From Cobetia amphilecti (GTDB lineage: Bacteria; Pseudomonadota; Gammaproteobacteria; Pseudomonadales; Halomonadaceae), in the NCBI RefSeq assembly GCF_020217465.1, contig NZ_CP084115.1, positions 3,596,001 through 3,660,000 on the forward strand: a stretch of 64,000 bases of DNA. Direction: 5' to 3'. Of the stretch, positions 45,308 to 54,298 are shown piece after piece (the first letter of the stretch is position 1; each line of letters begins with the position of its first letter). The notes under the pieces are model-generated. The model made no database searches, was not told the origin of the DNA, and worked only from the letters and a program-made list of their open reading frames with translations. The translations under genes and the position numbers were made by a program.

Positions 45308-46654
45308 ATGACCGATTCCCCACGCCAAACTGACATCTCCTCGCCACTCCCTCCTCGCGCCGATCGCCATATGTGGCGCCTGGCCTGGCCCATCATCCTT
45401 TCCAACATTTCCGTGCCGTTGCTGGGGCTGGTGGATACCGCCGTGGTCGGGCATCTCGAGGATGCGGTGTATCTGGGCGCGGTCACGCTGGGCGCGGTCC
45501 TCTTCAGCTTCCTGTACTGGGGCTTCGGGTTCCTGCGCATGGGCACGACCGGCATGACGGCACAGGCCCATGGCCGTGAAGACCACGATGGCCTGCGCAC
45601 CTTGCTGGGCCAGGGCATCGGGCTGGCACTCGCCATCGGGCTGGTGTTGATCATCGCCGGCTCGCCGCTGATCACCCTGGGACTATCGCTGATGGAGGCC
45701 AGCGAGGCCACGCGTGCCCTGGCCCATGACTACGCCAGCATCCGGCTGTGGTCGGCACCGGCCGTGCTGATCAACTACGTGATTCTGGGCTGGTTCCTGG
45801 GGCTGGGGAATTCGCGTGTCACGCTCGGCATCCTCGTGCTGACCAATGGCGTCAACATCCTGCTCGACCTGGCCTTCGTGCCCGGCCTTGGCATGACCAG
45901 CGATGGCGTGGCGCTGGCCAGCGTGATCGCCGACTACTGTGCGCTGGCCACAGGCCTGTGGCTGGTCGCCCGCCAGCTCAGACGCATGCCGGGGGGCAGT
46001 GATCGCGCAGCGCTGCGGTCTCTCCCCGCCTGGGGCGCGCTGATCCGCGTCAATCAGCATCTGTTCGTACGCACCCTGTGCCTGCTGGGCGCGACGGCCT
46101 ATTTCACCTCGCAGGGTGCCAGCTTCGGGGATGATGTTCTGGCGGCCAATGCGGTGCTGCTGCAGTTCGTGATGATGACGTCCTATGCACTGGATGGATT
46201 CGCCCAGGCGGCGGAATCAGAGGTCGGGCGAGCCGTCGGCCAGAACGACTGGCAACGCTTCGCGCGCAGCGTGGGAGCGGCAACCCGCTTCTCCTTGATC
46301 ACCGCGACAGCGGCCAGCGGCCTGCTCTGGCTCTGCGGACCGGCGTTGATCCACCTGCTGACCGACATTCCCGAAGTCCGGGCCCTGGCCACCCTCTATC
46401 TGCCCTGGATGGTCGCCATGCCCCTGGTTGCGGTGTGGAGCTACCTGCTGGACGGCATCTTCATCGGTGCCACGGCGACGCGTGAAATGCGCAATACGCT
46501 GGTGGTATCCCTGCTGGCCTTCATCGGCCTGTGGCCGCTGCTCGAAGGCTTCGGCAATCATGGACTGTGGCTGGCCTTCCTGCTGTTCACCAGCGTGCGC
46601 TCTGCCGTGCTCGGCGGCTACTACCTGCATCATCGCCGCCATCATTGGCGCTGA
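45308..46654 (+). CDS. MATE-family efflux transporter, DinF subgroup
   Basis: This 448-residue inner-membrane protein has about 12 helices in two related halves. 'WRLAWPIILSNISVPLLGLVDTAVVGHL' opens the first half (residues 23-50), which also has 'GFGFLRMGTTGMTAQAHG'. The second half starts 'RVNQHLFVRTLCLLGA' and includes 'LDGFAQAAESEVGRAVG'. The pattern is typical of DinF-type exporters, which use Na+ or H+ gradients to expel cationic or toxic compounds. The ATG at 45308 follows TGGAGC. It appears monocistronic. Confidence 0.92.
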   Translation: MTDSPRQTDISSPLPPRADRHMWRLAWPIILSNISVPLLGLVDTAVVGHLEDAVYLGAVTLGAVLFSFLYWGFGFLRMGTTGMTAQAHGREDHDGLRTLLGQGIGLALAIGLVLIIAGSPLITLGLSLMEASEATRALAHDYASIRLWSAPAVLINYVILGWFLGLGNSRVTLGILVLTNGVNILLDLAFVPGLGMTSDGVALASVIADYCALATGLWLVARQLRRMPGGSDRAALRSLPAWGALIRVNQHLFVRTLCLLGATAYFTSQGASFGDDVLAANAVLLQFVMMTSYALDGFAQAAESEVGRAVGQNDWQRFARSVGAATRFSLITATAASGLLWLCGPALIHLLTDIPEVRALATLYLPWMVAMPLVAVWSYLLDGIFIGATATREMRNTLVVSLLAFIGLWPLLEGFGNHGLWLAFLLFTSVRSAVLGGYYLHHRRHHWR

Positions 46655-46828
46655 TGCCATGCCCGTTGAAGCCTCCAGCAGGTTGATGCAGCGCTGAAAG
46701 GCTTGCCGCTGGCATTGGCATTGGCATGCCACTCGACCATCGCGCGATATTCTCCTGATAGCGAATAGACTAATGTGAGCGTGCCAACCCGTTTCCCATA
46801 CTGATAAAAAGCCAACAGGGACTCTCAC

Positions 46829-48139
46829 ATGCTGCAATCGCTATCACGGCCAGCCGTCAAGCTGGTTGAGCGCTATCTGCCTGACCCCTATATCTTCGTC
46901 TTGTTGCTGACCGTCGTTGCAGCGGCAGCCGCCATGCTCATCGAACAGCGCTCCCCCACCGAGGTGATGCGCTATTGGGGCGATGGCTTCTGGAATCTGC
47001 TGACCTTCTCGATGCAGATGTTGCTGGTGTTGATCTCGGGCTTCATGCTCGCCAACACCCCGCCGGTGAAGAAAGGCCTGGCCAGCATCGCCTCGCTGGC
47101 CAGAACGCCCGGCAGCGCCATCATGCTGGTCACCTTCGTGTCGCTGATCGCCAGCTGGATCAACTGGGGCTTCGGACTGGTCATCGGGGCACTGTTCGCC
47201 AAGCAGCTGGCCAAGATGATCAAGGTCGATTACCGCCTGCTGATCGCCAGTGCCTACTCCGGTTTCGTGATCTGGCATGCGGGCATCTCGGGCTCGATTC
47301 CGCTGACCATCGCCACCGCGGGCCACTTCACCGAGGACAGCATCGGCATCGTGCCCACCTCGGACACCATCTTAGCCTTCTTCAATATCGCCATCGTCGC
47401 GGCGCTCTTGATCATCATGCCGCTGGTCAATCGCGCCATGATGCCCTTCGAGAAGGAAAGCGTGTACGTGGACCCGGCCCTGCTCGAGGAGAAGCACACC
47501 GAGATCAGCGACCAGCCTCGTCCCGCCGAGCGTCTCGAGAACTCGCCGATTCTCGCCTGGGTCGTCGGGCTGTTCGGCCTCGCCTGGCTGGTGGATCACT
47601 TCGTGATTCGTGGCGGCGGACTGAACCTGAACGTGATCAACTTCAGCTTCCTGTTCCTGGCCATCGTGCTGCATGGCACGCCGCGCAAGCTGCTGGACAG
47701 CCTGAATGAAGCCATCAAGGGCGGCGCAGGCATCGTCATCCAGTTCCCCTTCTACGCCGGCATCATGGCGATCATGGTGCAGTCGGGGCTGGCCGCCACG
47801 CTGTCCGAAGGCTTCGTGTCGATTGCCACCGCCGACAGCCTGCCGTTCTGGTCCTTCATCAGTGCCGGTATCGTCAATCTGTTCGTGCCCTCCGGTGGCG
47901 GCCAGTGGGCCGTGCAGGCACCGGTCATGATTCCCGCCGCCCAGGCATTGGGTGCCGACCTGCCGCGCGTCGCCATGGCCGTCGCCTGGGGCGATGCCTG
48001 GACCAACATGCTGCAGCCCTTCTGGGCATTGCCGGTGCTCGCCATCGCCGGCCTCAAGGCCAAGGACATCATGGGCTTCTGCCTGGTGCAGCTGCTGGTG
48101 ACCGGCATCATCATCTCGCTGGGTCTGACACTGCTTTGA
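46829..48139 (+). CDS. Short-chain fatty acid transporter AtoE-like
   Basis: This 436-residue membrane protein with 11-12 helices belongs to the AtoE family (short-chain fatty acid:H+ or Na+ symport). Landmarks are 'YLPDPYIFVLLLTVV' near the start, 'ASWINWGFGLVIGALFAKQLAK' (about 109-130), 'SGFVIWHAGISGSIPLTIA' and 'LFVPSGGGQWAVQAPVMIPAA'. The protein would take up butyrate or acetoacetate-type acids. No ato degradation genes lie beside it, although an acyl-CoA thioesterase gene follows 271 bases downstream. AGGGA precedes the ATG. Confidence 0.9.
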   Translation: MLQSLSRPAVKLVERYLPDPYIFVLLLTVVAAAAAMLIEQRSPTEVMRYWGDGFWNLLTFSMQMLLVLISGFMLANTPPVKKGLASIASLARTPGSAIMLVTFVSLIASWINWGFGLVIGALFAKQLAKMIKVDYRLLIASAYSGFVIWHAGISGSIPLTIATAGHFTEDSIGIVPTSDTILAFFNIAIVAALLIIMPLVNRAMMPFEKESVYVDPALLEEKHTEISDQPRPAERLENSPILAWVVGLFGLAWLVDHFVIRGGGLNLNVINFSFLFLAIVLHGTPRKLLDSLNEAIKGGAGIVIQFPFYAGIMAIMVQSGLAATLSEGFVSIATADSLPFWSFISAGIVNLFVPSGGGQWAVQAPVMIPAAQALGADLPRVAMAVAWGDAWTNMLQPFWALPVLAIAGLKAKDIMGFCLVQLLVTGIIISLGLTLL

Positions 48140-48213
48140 CACCCACCTGACGGAGGCGTCAGCTAACCTTTTAGCCAGCCATTCAGATAGCCTTACCGAT
48201 AACCCCGCAAGCT

Positions 48214-48245
48214 CCTTGCCCCCACAGGCGACTGTGGGGGCAAGG
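48214..48245 (+). terminator. Hairpin after the AtoE-like gene
   Basis: CCTTGCCCCCACAG (48214-48227) pairs perfectly with CTGTGGGGGCAAGG (48232-48245) around GCGA. A modest T-run (TCGTTTAT) follows. Confidence 0.75.
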
Positions 48246-48410
48246 TCGTTTATAGATAGCTGATATGCCGCTCACGGGGTGCCAAGACGTCACGAATCCC
48301 GCAGACTAGCCATTATCCCTCTCTGCGCGGCATGCCAGAGCCATTGCTTCACCTGAGAGCCCCTGACAGCTCCCACTCACCTGACAGGCCCGTGCCTGAA
48401 GGACGCCCCA

Positions 48411-48935
48411 ATGAGCGAGAACCAGCCAGAACAGACCGCCCTCAACGAAGCTCTGCCCGGCCAGCATCAGTTGATCATGACCGAGCTGATGACCCCCGAC
48501 ATGGCCAACTTCAGTGGCAAGGTGCACGGTGGCGCCATCCTCAAGAAGCTGGATGAAGTCGCCTACGCCTGTGCCAGTCGTTACAGCGGCAGCTACGTCG
48601 TCACCCTCTCGGTCGACCAGGTGCGCTTCAAGCAGCCGATCCACGTCGGCGAGCTGGTGACCTTCCTGGCCTCGGTCAATCACGTCGGCCGCTCCTCGAT
48701 GGAGATCGGCATCAAGGTGGTCGCCGAATCCATCCAGGGTCGCCTGATTCGTCATACCAACAGCTGCTATCTGACCATGGTCGCGGTCGACTCCAACGGC
48801 CAGCCGGTGCCGGTGCCGCCACTCAACCTGGAAACCCAGGAACAGAAGCTGCGCTTCCACAAGGCCGCCATCCGCAAGAAGCTGCGCAAGCAGGCCGAAG
48901 AAGAAGAGAAGCGCCAGGAATCCATCGAGTTCTGA
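48411..48935 (+). CDS. Acyl-CoA thioesterase, YciA/BFIT hotdog family
   Basis: This 174-residue protein is a single hotdog domain with the catalytic helix 'GKVHGGAILKKLDEVAYACASRYSG' (from about residue 36; Asp/Glu of the LDEVAY segment). The following strand 'VVTLSVDQVRFKQPIHVGEL' is typical of YciA and mammalian BFIT relatives. It hydrolyses acyl-CoA; the chain-length preference cannot be read. The charged C-terminal helix (KKLRKQAEEEEKRQE) is a coiled coil and may help oligomerise. GAAGGA precedes the ATG. Confidence 0.9.
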   Translation: MSENQPEQTALNEALPGQHQLIMTELMTPDMANFSGKVHGGAILKKLDEVAYACASRYSGSYVVTLSVDQVRFKQPIHVGELVTFLASVNHVGRSSMEIGIKVVAESIQGRLIRHTNSCYLTMVAVDSNGQPVPVPPLNLETQEQKLRFHKAAIRKKLRKQAEEEEKRQESIEF

Positions 48936-49049
48936 GCGACTCCCGGCAAATGCTGCGAGCGCAATCCTGACAGTCAGCACAAGATACGGAGTGCACAGCC
49001 CCGAGCGGATGGCGATACTGATCGTGAACCTTGCACAGCGAGATGAACG

Positions 49050-50375
49050 ATGACATCAGTGTCCGGCGAAAAGACAGCGGCAGGCATGACGGCACCACCT
49101 GCCGCTGGCGACGCTCAAGGGTGCGATGAGGCCATCTGGCAGCGTCTGCTGGCGCGCCACCCGATCGCCGGGGAGGCACTGCGCTACGGCGTGATCACCA
49201 CTGGCATCTTCTGTCGCATCGGCTGCCCATCCCCGGCGCCACGCCGCGACAACCTGCGCCTGTTTGCCGATGCCCACGCGGCGCGAGCCGCAGGCATGCG
49301 CGCCTGTCGGCGCTGTCATCCTGAGCAGTCCGACAAGCCTGATCGCCCTCACGCCGACAAGCAGACTCGCCGTCCCGTCAGGGCCACGCCTGGAGCACCG
49401 ATGATGCCGGAATCGAACGCCCTACTTTCACGCGCCTCCACTGCCGCCCGCTCGACACCTGTAGATGCTGCCTCAGCCCCCGCCTCGCCCTGGCCGCTGG
49501 CGGTATGCCGGCAGCTGGAGCGGGCCGTCGCCGCAGGCGAGCCCACCCCGACACTCGCAAGCCTGGCGGCGGAGCACGGGATAAGCGCCTCGCATCTTCA
49601 GCGCCGCTTCACGACACTGCTGGGCCTGTCTCCTTCCGAGTACTCGGCGGGTCTGCGTCAGATGCAGTTCCATGCGCTGCTGGAGGAAGGCCATGGCGTG
49701 ACCGAGGCGATCATCGCCGCCGGCTATCGCTCCAGCAGCCGCGCCTATGCACGCAGGGACGGCATCACGCCCAGCGCCCGCCGCTCCGGCGGCCAGGGAG
49801 AAGACCTGCTGGCATTGCATTGGCCGTGTCGCTTCGGGATACCGGAACAGTCCTGCTGGCTGAGCGCAGGACTCAGCGCGCGTGGCGTGGCCGTCATCCA
49901 GCTCAGCGACAGTCGTGAGGCGGGCCAGCAGGCGCTGGAAGCACGTCTGCCCAAAGCCAATTGGCAGCAGATGGAGGCAGACGAGCAGGACGGCAGCGGT
50001 CACGCGGCCAGTCGCCTGCTGCATGCCTCACTGGGGGCACGGTTGCTCGCGCTGTGTGAGCAACCGGAGACCAGCCATGCGCTGCTGCTCGAACTGCCGC
50101 TGGATGTGCGTGGCACCGCCTTTCAATTGAGCGTCTGGCAGCAGCTCAACGCCACCATGAGTGGCGATACCCTGACCTACCGCCAGCTGGCCGAGGCGCT
50201 CGAGCGGCCGACCGCCAGCCGCGCCGTCGCCAATGCCTGTGGTGCCAACCCGCTGGCTCTGCTGACGCCTTGCCATCGTGTGGTACGCGGCGATGGCGGG
50301 CTCGGCGGCTATCGCTGGGGGGTGCCGCTCAAGCAGGCCAGATTGGCGCAGGAGTCCGGCACCCGCCGGGAGTGA
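49050..50375 (+). CDS. ada: Ada-type alkylation repair protein and regulator
   Basis: Ada removes methyl groups from DNA and, when methylated on its N-terminal Cys, activates repair genes. The 441-residue protein has the zinc/phosphotriester domain with 'GIFCRIGCPSPAPRRDNLRLF' (from about residue 52) and 'CRRC', giving all four zinc cysteines. An AraC-type helix-turn-helix ('LASLAAEHGISASHLQRRF', about 172-190) follows, then the C-terminal O6-methylguanine transferase with 'LTPCHRVVRGDG' (Cys at about residue 408). A roughly 55-residue low-complexity linker separates the first two domains, making it longer than E. coli Ada (354). Its 3' end converges on the MocR gene. Confidence 0.93.
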   Translation: MTSVSGEKTAAGMTAPPAAGDAQGCDEAIWQRLLARHPIAGEALRYGVITTGIFCRIGCPSPAPRRDNLRLFADAHAARAAGMRACRRCHPEQSDKPDRPHADKQTRRPVRATPGAPMMPESNALLSRASTAARSTPVDAASAPASPWPLAVCRQLERAVAAGEPTPTLASLAAEHGISASHLQRRFTTLLGLSPSEYSAGLRQMQFHALLEEGHGVTEAIIAAGYRSSSRAYARRDGITPSARRSGGQGEDLLALHWPCRFGIPEQSCWLSAGLSARGVAVIQLSDSREAGQQALEARLPKANWQQMEADEQDGSGHAASRLLHASLGARLLALCEQPETSHALLLELPLDVRGTAFQLSVWQQLNATMSGDTLTYRQLAEALERPTASRAVANACGANPLALLTPCHRVVRGDGGLGGYRWGVPLKQARLAQESGTRRE

Positions 50376-50388
50376 GAGCGGCGATGTG

Positions 50389-51840
50389 CTAGAGCGTCAT
50401 GGGGCGCAGTGTAGGCGGCGCCTGCAGCTGCTCGCGCACGATTTCCAGCGCGTGGGTCAGCGCCTCACGGCTCTCGGCAGCGCTCAGGCACAGCCGGATG
50501 GCCTGCGGTGGCGGCTCATTGCCGACACAGAAGGGCTCGGCGCTGGTGACGTGCACCCCCCGCTCGGCCAATGACGCGACCATCGCCTGACTGCGCTGCC
50601 CTTCGGGCAACTCGAGCCACAGATCGAATGAGGACGGCCGCGCCGCCGGCGACCACTCCGCCAGCAGCGTGCGGGCCAGTCGCTGGCGCGCGCGCATCTC
50701 CTCCATCTGCCACGCCACCAGCTGTGTCGCGTTGCCGCTGGTCAGCCAGGCACAGACCGTCTCCATCAACAGCGGCGCCACCATCCAGCTGTGGCTGCGC
50801 AGCACTGCGCCGATGCGGGTCAGTACCTCCACCGGCGCCCGCAATACGCCCAGGCGCAGGCCGCCGGCCAGCAATTTGGAGGTACTGAAGACATACAGGG
50901 TGCGCTCCGGCGCCATCTGATAGAGACGGGTGCCGCACTCCTCGTCAGGCAGATATTGCACCCCATCTTCCAGAATCCAGAAGTCATGCTGACGCGCGAG
51001 CGCAACCAGGGCCTCGCGCCGTGCATGAGACAACTGCGCCGCGCCCGGATTGTTCTGCTCGGCCATCACATAGACCATTCTGGGCGCCTGCTGACGACAC
51101 AGCCGCGCCAGCGCCTCGACATCCATGCCGTCCTTGTCCAGCGGCACCCGCAACAGCTTGAGGCCACGTTCGGCGCTGGCGACGATCAGCCCGGGATAGG
51201 TCAGTGCGCCGGTGACCACGGCATCCCCGGGTGCCAGTAGTGCCGACAACGCCAGCGTGATGCCATTCTGGCCGCCCTGGGTCAGCATCAGCTCCTCGGG
51301 GTCAACCGGCATGCCGAGCTCGCCCATCCAGCTCGCCAGCAATTGACGGTGGCTGCCGTCGCCGAATTCATTCTGGTACTCGACACTGCGCAGCAAGGCC
51401 TCGGGTGACTGGCTGATCGCGGCCAGCGCCGCCGCCATACCCTGCTGCCGCGCGGGGTGAGGCGGTGGCAGGCTCATGGTGAGATCGATCACGCCGGACG
51501 CTGCTGGCAGCGCGCCCTCCTGCTCTGGCGCCAATCCGTAAGCCTTGCTGGCACGCAGAGCATGCCCGAAGCTGCTGAAGGATCCATGCGCGCTCCGGGT
51601 GGCGCCGTTGATGTAGGTGCCGCTCCCGACACGCGCCGACACCAGGCCACTCCGCTCGGCCTCGGCGTAGCCTCGCGTCACCGTGCCGATGGTCACGCCC
51701 AGCGCATCCGCCAGCCGCCGTTGAGGCGGCAGTCGCTCGCCTTCCTTGAGTTGGCCCGCGGCGATATCGAGACGGATGGCCTCCGCCAGCGCACGGTAAC
51801 GCGGCATGGCGGGGTCCAGGGTCGGAATCCACATTGTCAT
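50389..51840 (-). CDS. MocR-family regulator (GntR helix-turn-helix fused to aminotransferase-like domain)
   Basis: This 483-residue protein has an N-terminal winged helix of the GntR type ('YRALAEAIRLDIAAGQLKEGERLPPQRRLADALGV', read from about residue 15). A fold-type-I aminotransferase domain follows with 'LTQGGQNGITLALSALL', 'VMAEQNNPGAAQ' and the PLP-lysine region 'YVFSTSKLLAGGLRLGVL' (Lys at about residue 315). MocR proteins use PLP or its amino-acid adducts as signals. It is divergent from a LysE-type exporter, its likely target, and two ATTGTCAT repeats lie around its start. The start at 51840 (ATG ACA ATG) has a second ATG two codons on. Confidence 0.92.
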   Translation of the reverse strand: MTMWIPTLDPAMPRYRALAEAIRLDIAAGQLKEGERLPPQRRLADALGVTIGTVTRGYAEAERSGLVSARVGSGTYINGATRSAHGSFSSFGHALRASKAYGLAPEQEGALPAASGVIDLTMSLPPPHPARQQGMAAALAAISQSPEALLRSVEYQNEFGDGSHRQLLASWMGELGMPVDPEELMLTQGGQNGITLALSALLAPGDAVVTGALTYPGLIVASAERGLKLLRVPLDKDGMDVEALARLCRQQAPRMVYVMAEQNNPGAAQLSHARREALVALARQHDFWILEDGVQYLPDEECGTRLYQMAPERTLYVFSTSKLLAGGLRLGVLRAPVEVLTRIGAVLRSHSWMVAPLLMETVCAWLTSGNATQLVAWQMEEMRARQRLARTLLAEWSPAARPSSFDLWLELPEGQRSQAMVASLAERGVHVTSAEPFCVGNEPPPQAIRLCLSAAESREALTHALEIVREQLQAPPTLRPMTL

Positions 51841-51873
51841 GGTGACAAAAAACCTGTTGACGGTAATTGTCAT
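51833..51873. promoter_or_regulatory. Direct-repeat operator between mocR and lysE genes
   Basis: ATTGTCAT occurs at 51833-51840, overlapping the mocR start codon, and again at 51866-51873, 33 bases away and just downstream of a minus-strand CATAAT -10 (51882-51877). The first copy is also half of TTGTCA-TGG-TGACAA (51834-51848). MocR regulators of the GabR/PdxR type are known to bind direct repeats. Confidence 0.55.
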
Positions 51874-51997
51874 CAGATTATGCTCAAAACATGCCGCCAA
51901 CAAGCCACAAAACACGGGAATGTGCCGGCATCCACAAATTGAACCCATACAATCAGACACGCCTCTTCGACAACGCCCACCACGCTGAAGGACACCC

Positions 51998-52600
51998 ATG
52001 GAATCCCTCGCCTTTCTGGCCCCCGCCACGCTTTTCATGCTGTCGATGACCCTGACACCCGGCCCCAACAACGTGATGCTGACGGCCTCGGGGGCCAACT
52101 ATGGTTACTGGCGCACCCTGCCGCATATCTTCGGCATCCTGATCGGCTGCCTGGTGCTGTTCATCGCCATCGCGCTGGGGCTGGGGCTGGTCTTCGAGCG
52201 TTATCCCATCGTGCAGACGCTGCTGAAGGTGCTGGGCAGTGCCTACCTGCTCTACCTGGCCTGGAAGATCGCCACCGCCCCGCCCCCAGACTTCGCCAGC
52301 CAGCAGGATGCGCGTCCGATGACCTTCCTCGCGGCGTGCCTGTTCCAGTTCGCCAACCCCAAGGCCTGGGTGATGGGCATGGCGCTGATGGCAAGCTTTC
52401 TGCCCGAGGAAGGCCCGGCACTGCTCAACGCCGTATTGCTGGCAGGCTTCGCGGAACTGGTCGCGCTGCCGTGCATCTCGCTGTGGGCGGGCTTCGGGAC
52501 CGCCATCGGGCGCCTGTTGAATACCGAGCGCGCCTGGAAGATCTTCAACCGCGTGATGGGCGTACTGACCGCTTCCTGCGTGGTGATGATCCTCGGCTGA
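51998..52600 (+). CDS. LysE/RhtB-family amino-acid exporter
   Basis: The 200-residue membrane protein has six hydrophobic segments and the LysE family opening 'TLTPGPNNVMLTASGANYG' (about 18-36), 'KVLGSAYLLYLAWKIA' and 'QFANPKAWVMGMAL'. It should export an amino acid or similar compound from the cytoplasm. GAAGGA precedes the ATG. Divergence from a MocR regulator suggests induction by an amino acid sensed through PLP. The substrate cannot be predicted. Confidence 0.92.
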   Translation: MESLAFLAPATLFMLSMTLTPGPNNVMLTASGANYGYWRTLPHIFGILIGCLVLFIAIALGLGLVFERYPIVQTLLKVLGSAYLLYLAWKIATAPPPDFASQQDARPMTFLAACLFQFANPKAWVMGMALMASFLPEEGPALLNAVLLAGFAELVALPCISLWAGFGTAIGRLLNTERAWKIFNRVMGVLTASCVVMILG

Positions 52601-52733
52601 CCCTCAGCCTGAATCTGGAGTACGCGAATGACACCGGATCGTCGAACACTGTTCGAATAATCACTGTTCATGCAGGCGAGGTTGGTTAGACTGTCGAGAC
52701 GCCAATTCCACGCTCGCACAGGACGCTCCCTGC

Positions 52734-53339
52734 ATGCTGACACTCTACGGTGATCGCCGCTCCGGCAACTGCTACAAGGTCGAGCTGCTGCTGCACCTGC
52801 TCGAACGCCATCATCACTACATCGAGGTCGACATTCTGGCCGGCGACACCCGTACGCCGGAATTCCTGACCCGCAACGTCAATGGCAAGATCCCGCTGCT
52901 GGAGCTGCATCGCGGCGAGACGCTGTCAGAGTCGAATGCCATCCTGAATTACCTCGCCGATGGCAGTGACTATCTGCCGCGTGACCCCTTCCTGCGCGCC
53001 AAGGTGCTGCAGTGGCAGTTCTTCGAGCAGTACAGCCATGAGCCGTACATCGCCACCGCCCGCTTCATCAATCGCTACCTTGGCCTTCCCGACGAGCGCC
53101 GCGCCGAGTACGCCGCCAAGCAGGATGGTGGCAAGCGTGCCCTGCGCGTGATGGAGCACCATCTCGCCGAGCATGACTGGCTGGTCGGGGACCGATTCAC
53201 GATCGCCGACATTTCCCTTTATGCTTATACGCATGTTGCCGATGAAGGCGGCTTCGCGCTGGATGACTATCCCGCCATTCAGGCGTGGCTGGCACGTGTC
53301 GCGGCGCAGCCGGGGCATTTCGATATCCCGCGGGACTGA
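52734..53339 (+). CDS. Glutathione S-transferase family protein
   Basis: The 201-residue protein has an N-terminal thioredoxin-like domain with 'LYGDRRSGNCYKVELLLHLL' (3-22), the cis-Pro 'GKIPLLEL' (about 51-58) and the glutathione-binding 'LSESNAILNYLA' (Glu-Ser pair). The C-terminal helical domain carries the N-capping motif 'FTIADISLYAYTH' (about 160-172). The likely catalytic residue is Ser10 or Cys13. It may conjugate or reduce electrophiles. A separate promoter is likely since 133 bases separate it from lysE. Confidence 0.9.
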   Translation: MLTLYGDRRSGNCYKVELLLHLLERHHHYIEVDILAGDTRTPEFLTRNVNGKIPLLELHRGETLSESNAILNYLADGSDYLPRDPFLRAKVLQWQFFEQYSHEPYIATARFINRYLGLPDERRAEYAAKQDGGKRALRVMEHHLAEHDWLVGDRFTIADISLYAYTHVADEGGFALDDYPAIQAWLARVAAQPGHFDIPRD

Positions 53340-53383
53340 TAGGATATGGCATCCCCGACGACCGCCGTTTGCCAGGACACACG

Positions 53384-53827
53384 ATGCCAACCTTGACCTA
53401 TCGCCCAATGACACCGGAAGACCACCCTGCCTTCATCGCCATGATGGAGGCGACCCCGGGAGTGGTCATCCGCGATGCCGACCGCCATGCCCCTGTCGCC
53501 CGCTATCTGGCGCGCAACCCCGGCATGAGCCACCTGGCCTTTCTCGATGAGCGCCTGGTCGGCTGCGCCATGGCGGGCCATGACGGCAAGCGCGGCTATC
53601 TTCAGCATGTGATGACGGCGCCGGACATGCGTGGCCAGGGCATCGCCAGCACGCTGGTCGACCGCTGTCTGGCAGCCTTGGCCAGCGAAGGCATCGACAA
53701 GGTGCATCTGGATACCCTGCACGACAACCATGACGCTCATCGCTTCTGGGAGCGTCTTGGCTGGTCCAACCGCAATGCCGAGATCGTGCGCTTCTCGCGC
53801 ATTCTGGTGGACAACCCCAACGCCTGA
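53384..53827 (+). CDS. GNAT-family N-acetyltransferase
   Basis: This 147-residue protein is one GNAT domain. The acetyl-CoA loop appears as 'VMTAPDMRGQGIASTLVDRCL' (motif A, R-G-Q-G-I-A, about residue 81), and 'FWERLGWSNRNAEIVRFSRIL' is the C-terminal motif B. The substrate is unknown. The start at 53384 has AGGA upstream; an in-frame extension of 33 residues overlaps the GST gene and is rejected. It follows the GST gene by 44 bases and could be co-transcribed. Confidence 0.88.
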   Translation: MPTLTYRPMTPEDHPAFIAMMEATPGVVIRDADRHAPVARYLARNPGMSHLAFLDERLVGCAMAGHDGKRGYLQHVMTAPDMRGQGIASTLVDRCLAALASEGIDKVHLDTLHDNHDAHRFWERLGWSNRNAEIVRFSRILVDNPNA

Positions 53828-53843
53828 GACAGCCGCCTTCTAT

Positions 53844-53883
53844 CCGGACGACCACTGAGCAAGCCCGATGACCGCTGAGCAAG
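53844..53883. repeat. 20-base tandem duplication ending at a ribosome site
   Basis: Two 20-base copies (53844-53863 and 53864-53883), sharing GACC[AG]CTGAGCAAG, stand directly before the doxX-like gene. The second copy runs into its AAGGAG ribosome site. Confidence 0.75.
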
Positions 53884-53893
53884 GAGCTCTACC

Positions 53894-54298
53894 GTGCAAT
53901 TTCTCGAAAATGACGACCTCGGCAAGCTGATACTGCGCCTGATGCTGGGCCTGCTGTTGCTGTTTCATGGCCTCTCGAAATTGCTCGGCGATGGCGGCAC
54001 GCTGAGCTGGATCGCCGGCGAGCTCGAGAATCTGGGCATCCCGGGCGTGGTGGCCTATGGCGTCTACATCGGCGAGATCATCGCGCCCATCATGCTGGTG
54101 CTCGGCGTGCACTCGCGCATCGCCGGACTGATCGTGGTCGCCAACATGCTGTTCGCCTTTGCCGTGGCGCACATGGGCCAGCTGTTGAGCCTGTCGCCCT
54201 CCGGCGGCTGGGCGCTGGAGCTGCAAGGCTTCTTCCTCGCCAGCGCCCTGGCCATCGTCTTTCTCGGCAGCGGCCGCTTCGCGGTACAGGAGGACTGA
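53894..54298 (+). CDS. DoxX-family membrane protein
   Basis: The 134-residue protein has four hydrophobic helices and the DoxX family opening 'LILRLMLGLLLLFHGLSKLLG' (from about residue 12) followed by 'YIGEIIAPIMLVLGVHSRIAGL'. DoxX proteins are linked to redox or sulfur chemistry in membranes, without a settled role in this subgroup. The start is GTG (53894), supported by AAGGAG 7 bases before it. The stop overlaps the tag start (TGATG), so the two are translationally coupled. Confidence 0.88.
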   Translation: MQFLENDDLGKLILRLMLGLLLLFHGLSKLLGDGGTLSWIAGELENLGIPGVVAYGVYIGEIIAPIMLVLGVHSRIAGLIVVANMLFAFAVAHMGQLLSLSPSGGWALELQGFFLASALAIVFLGSGRFAVQED

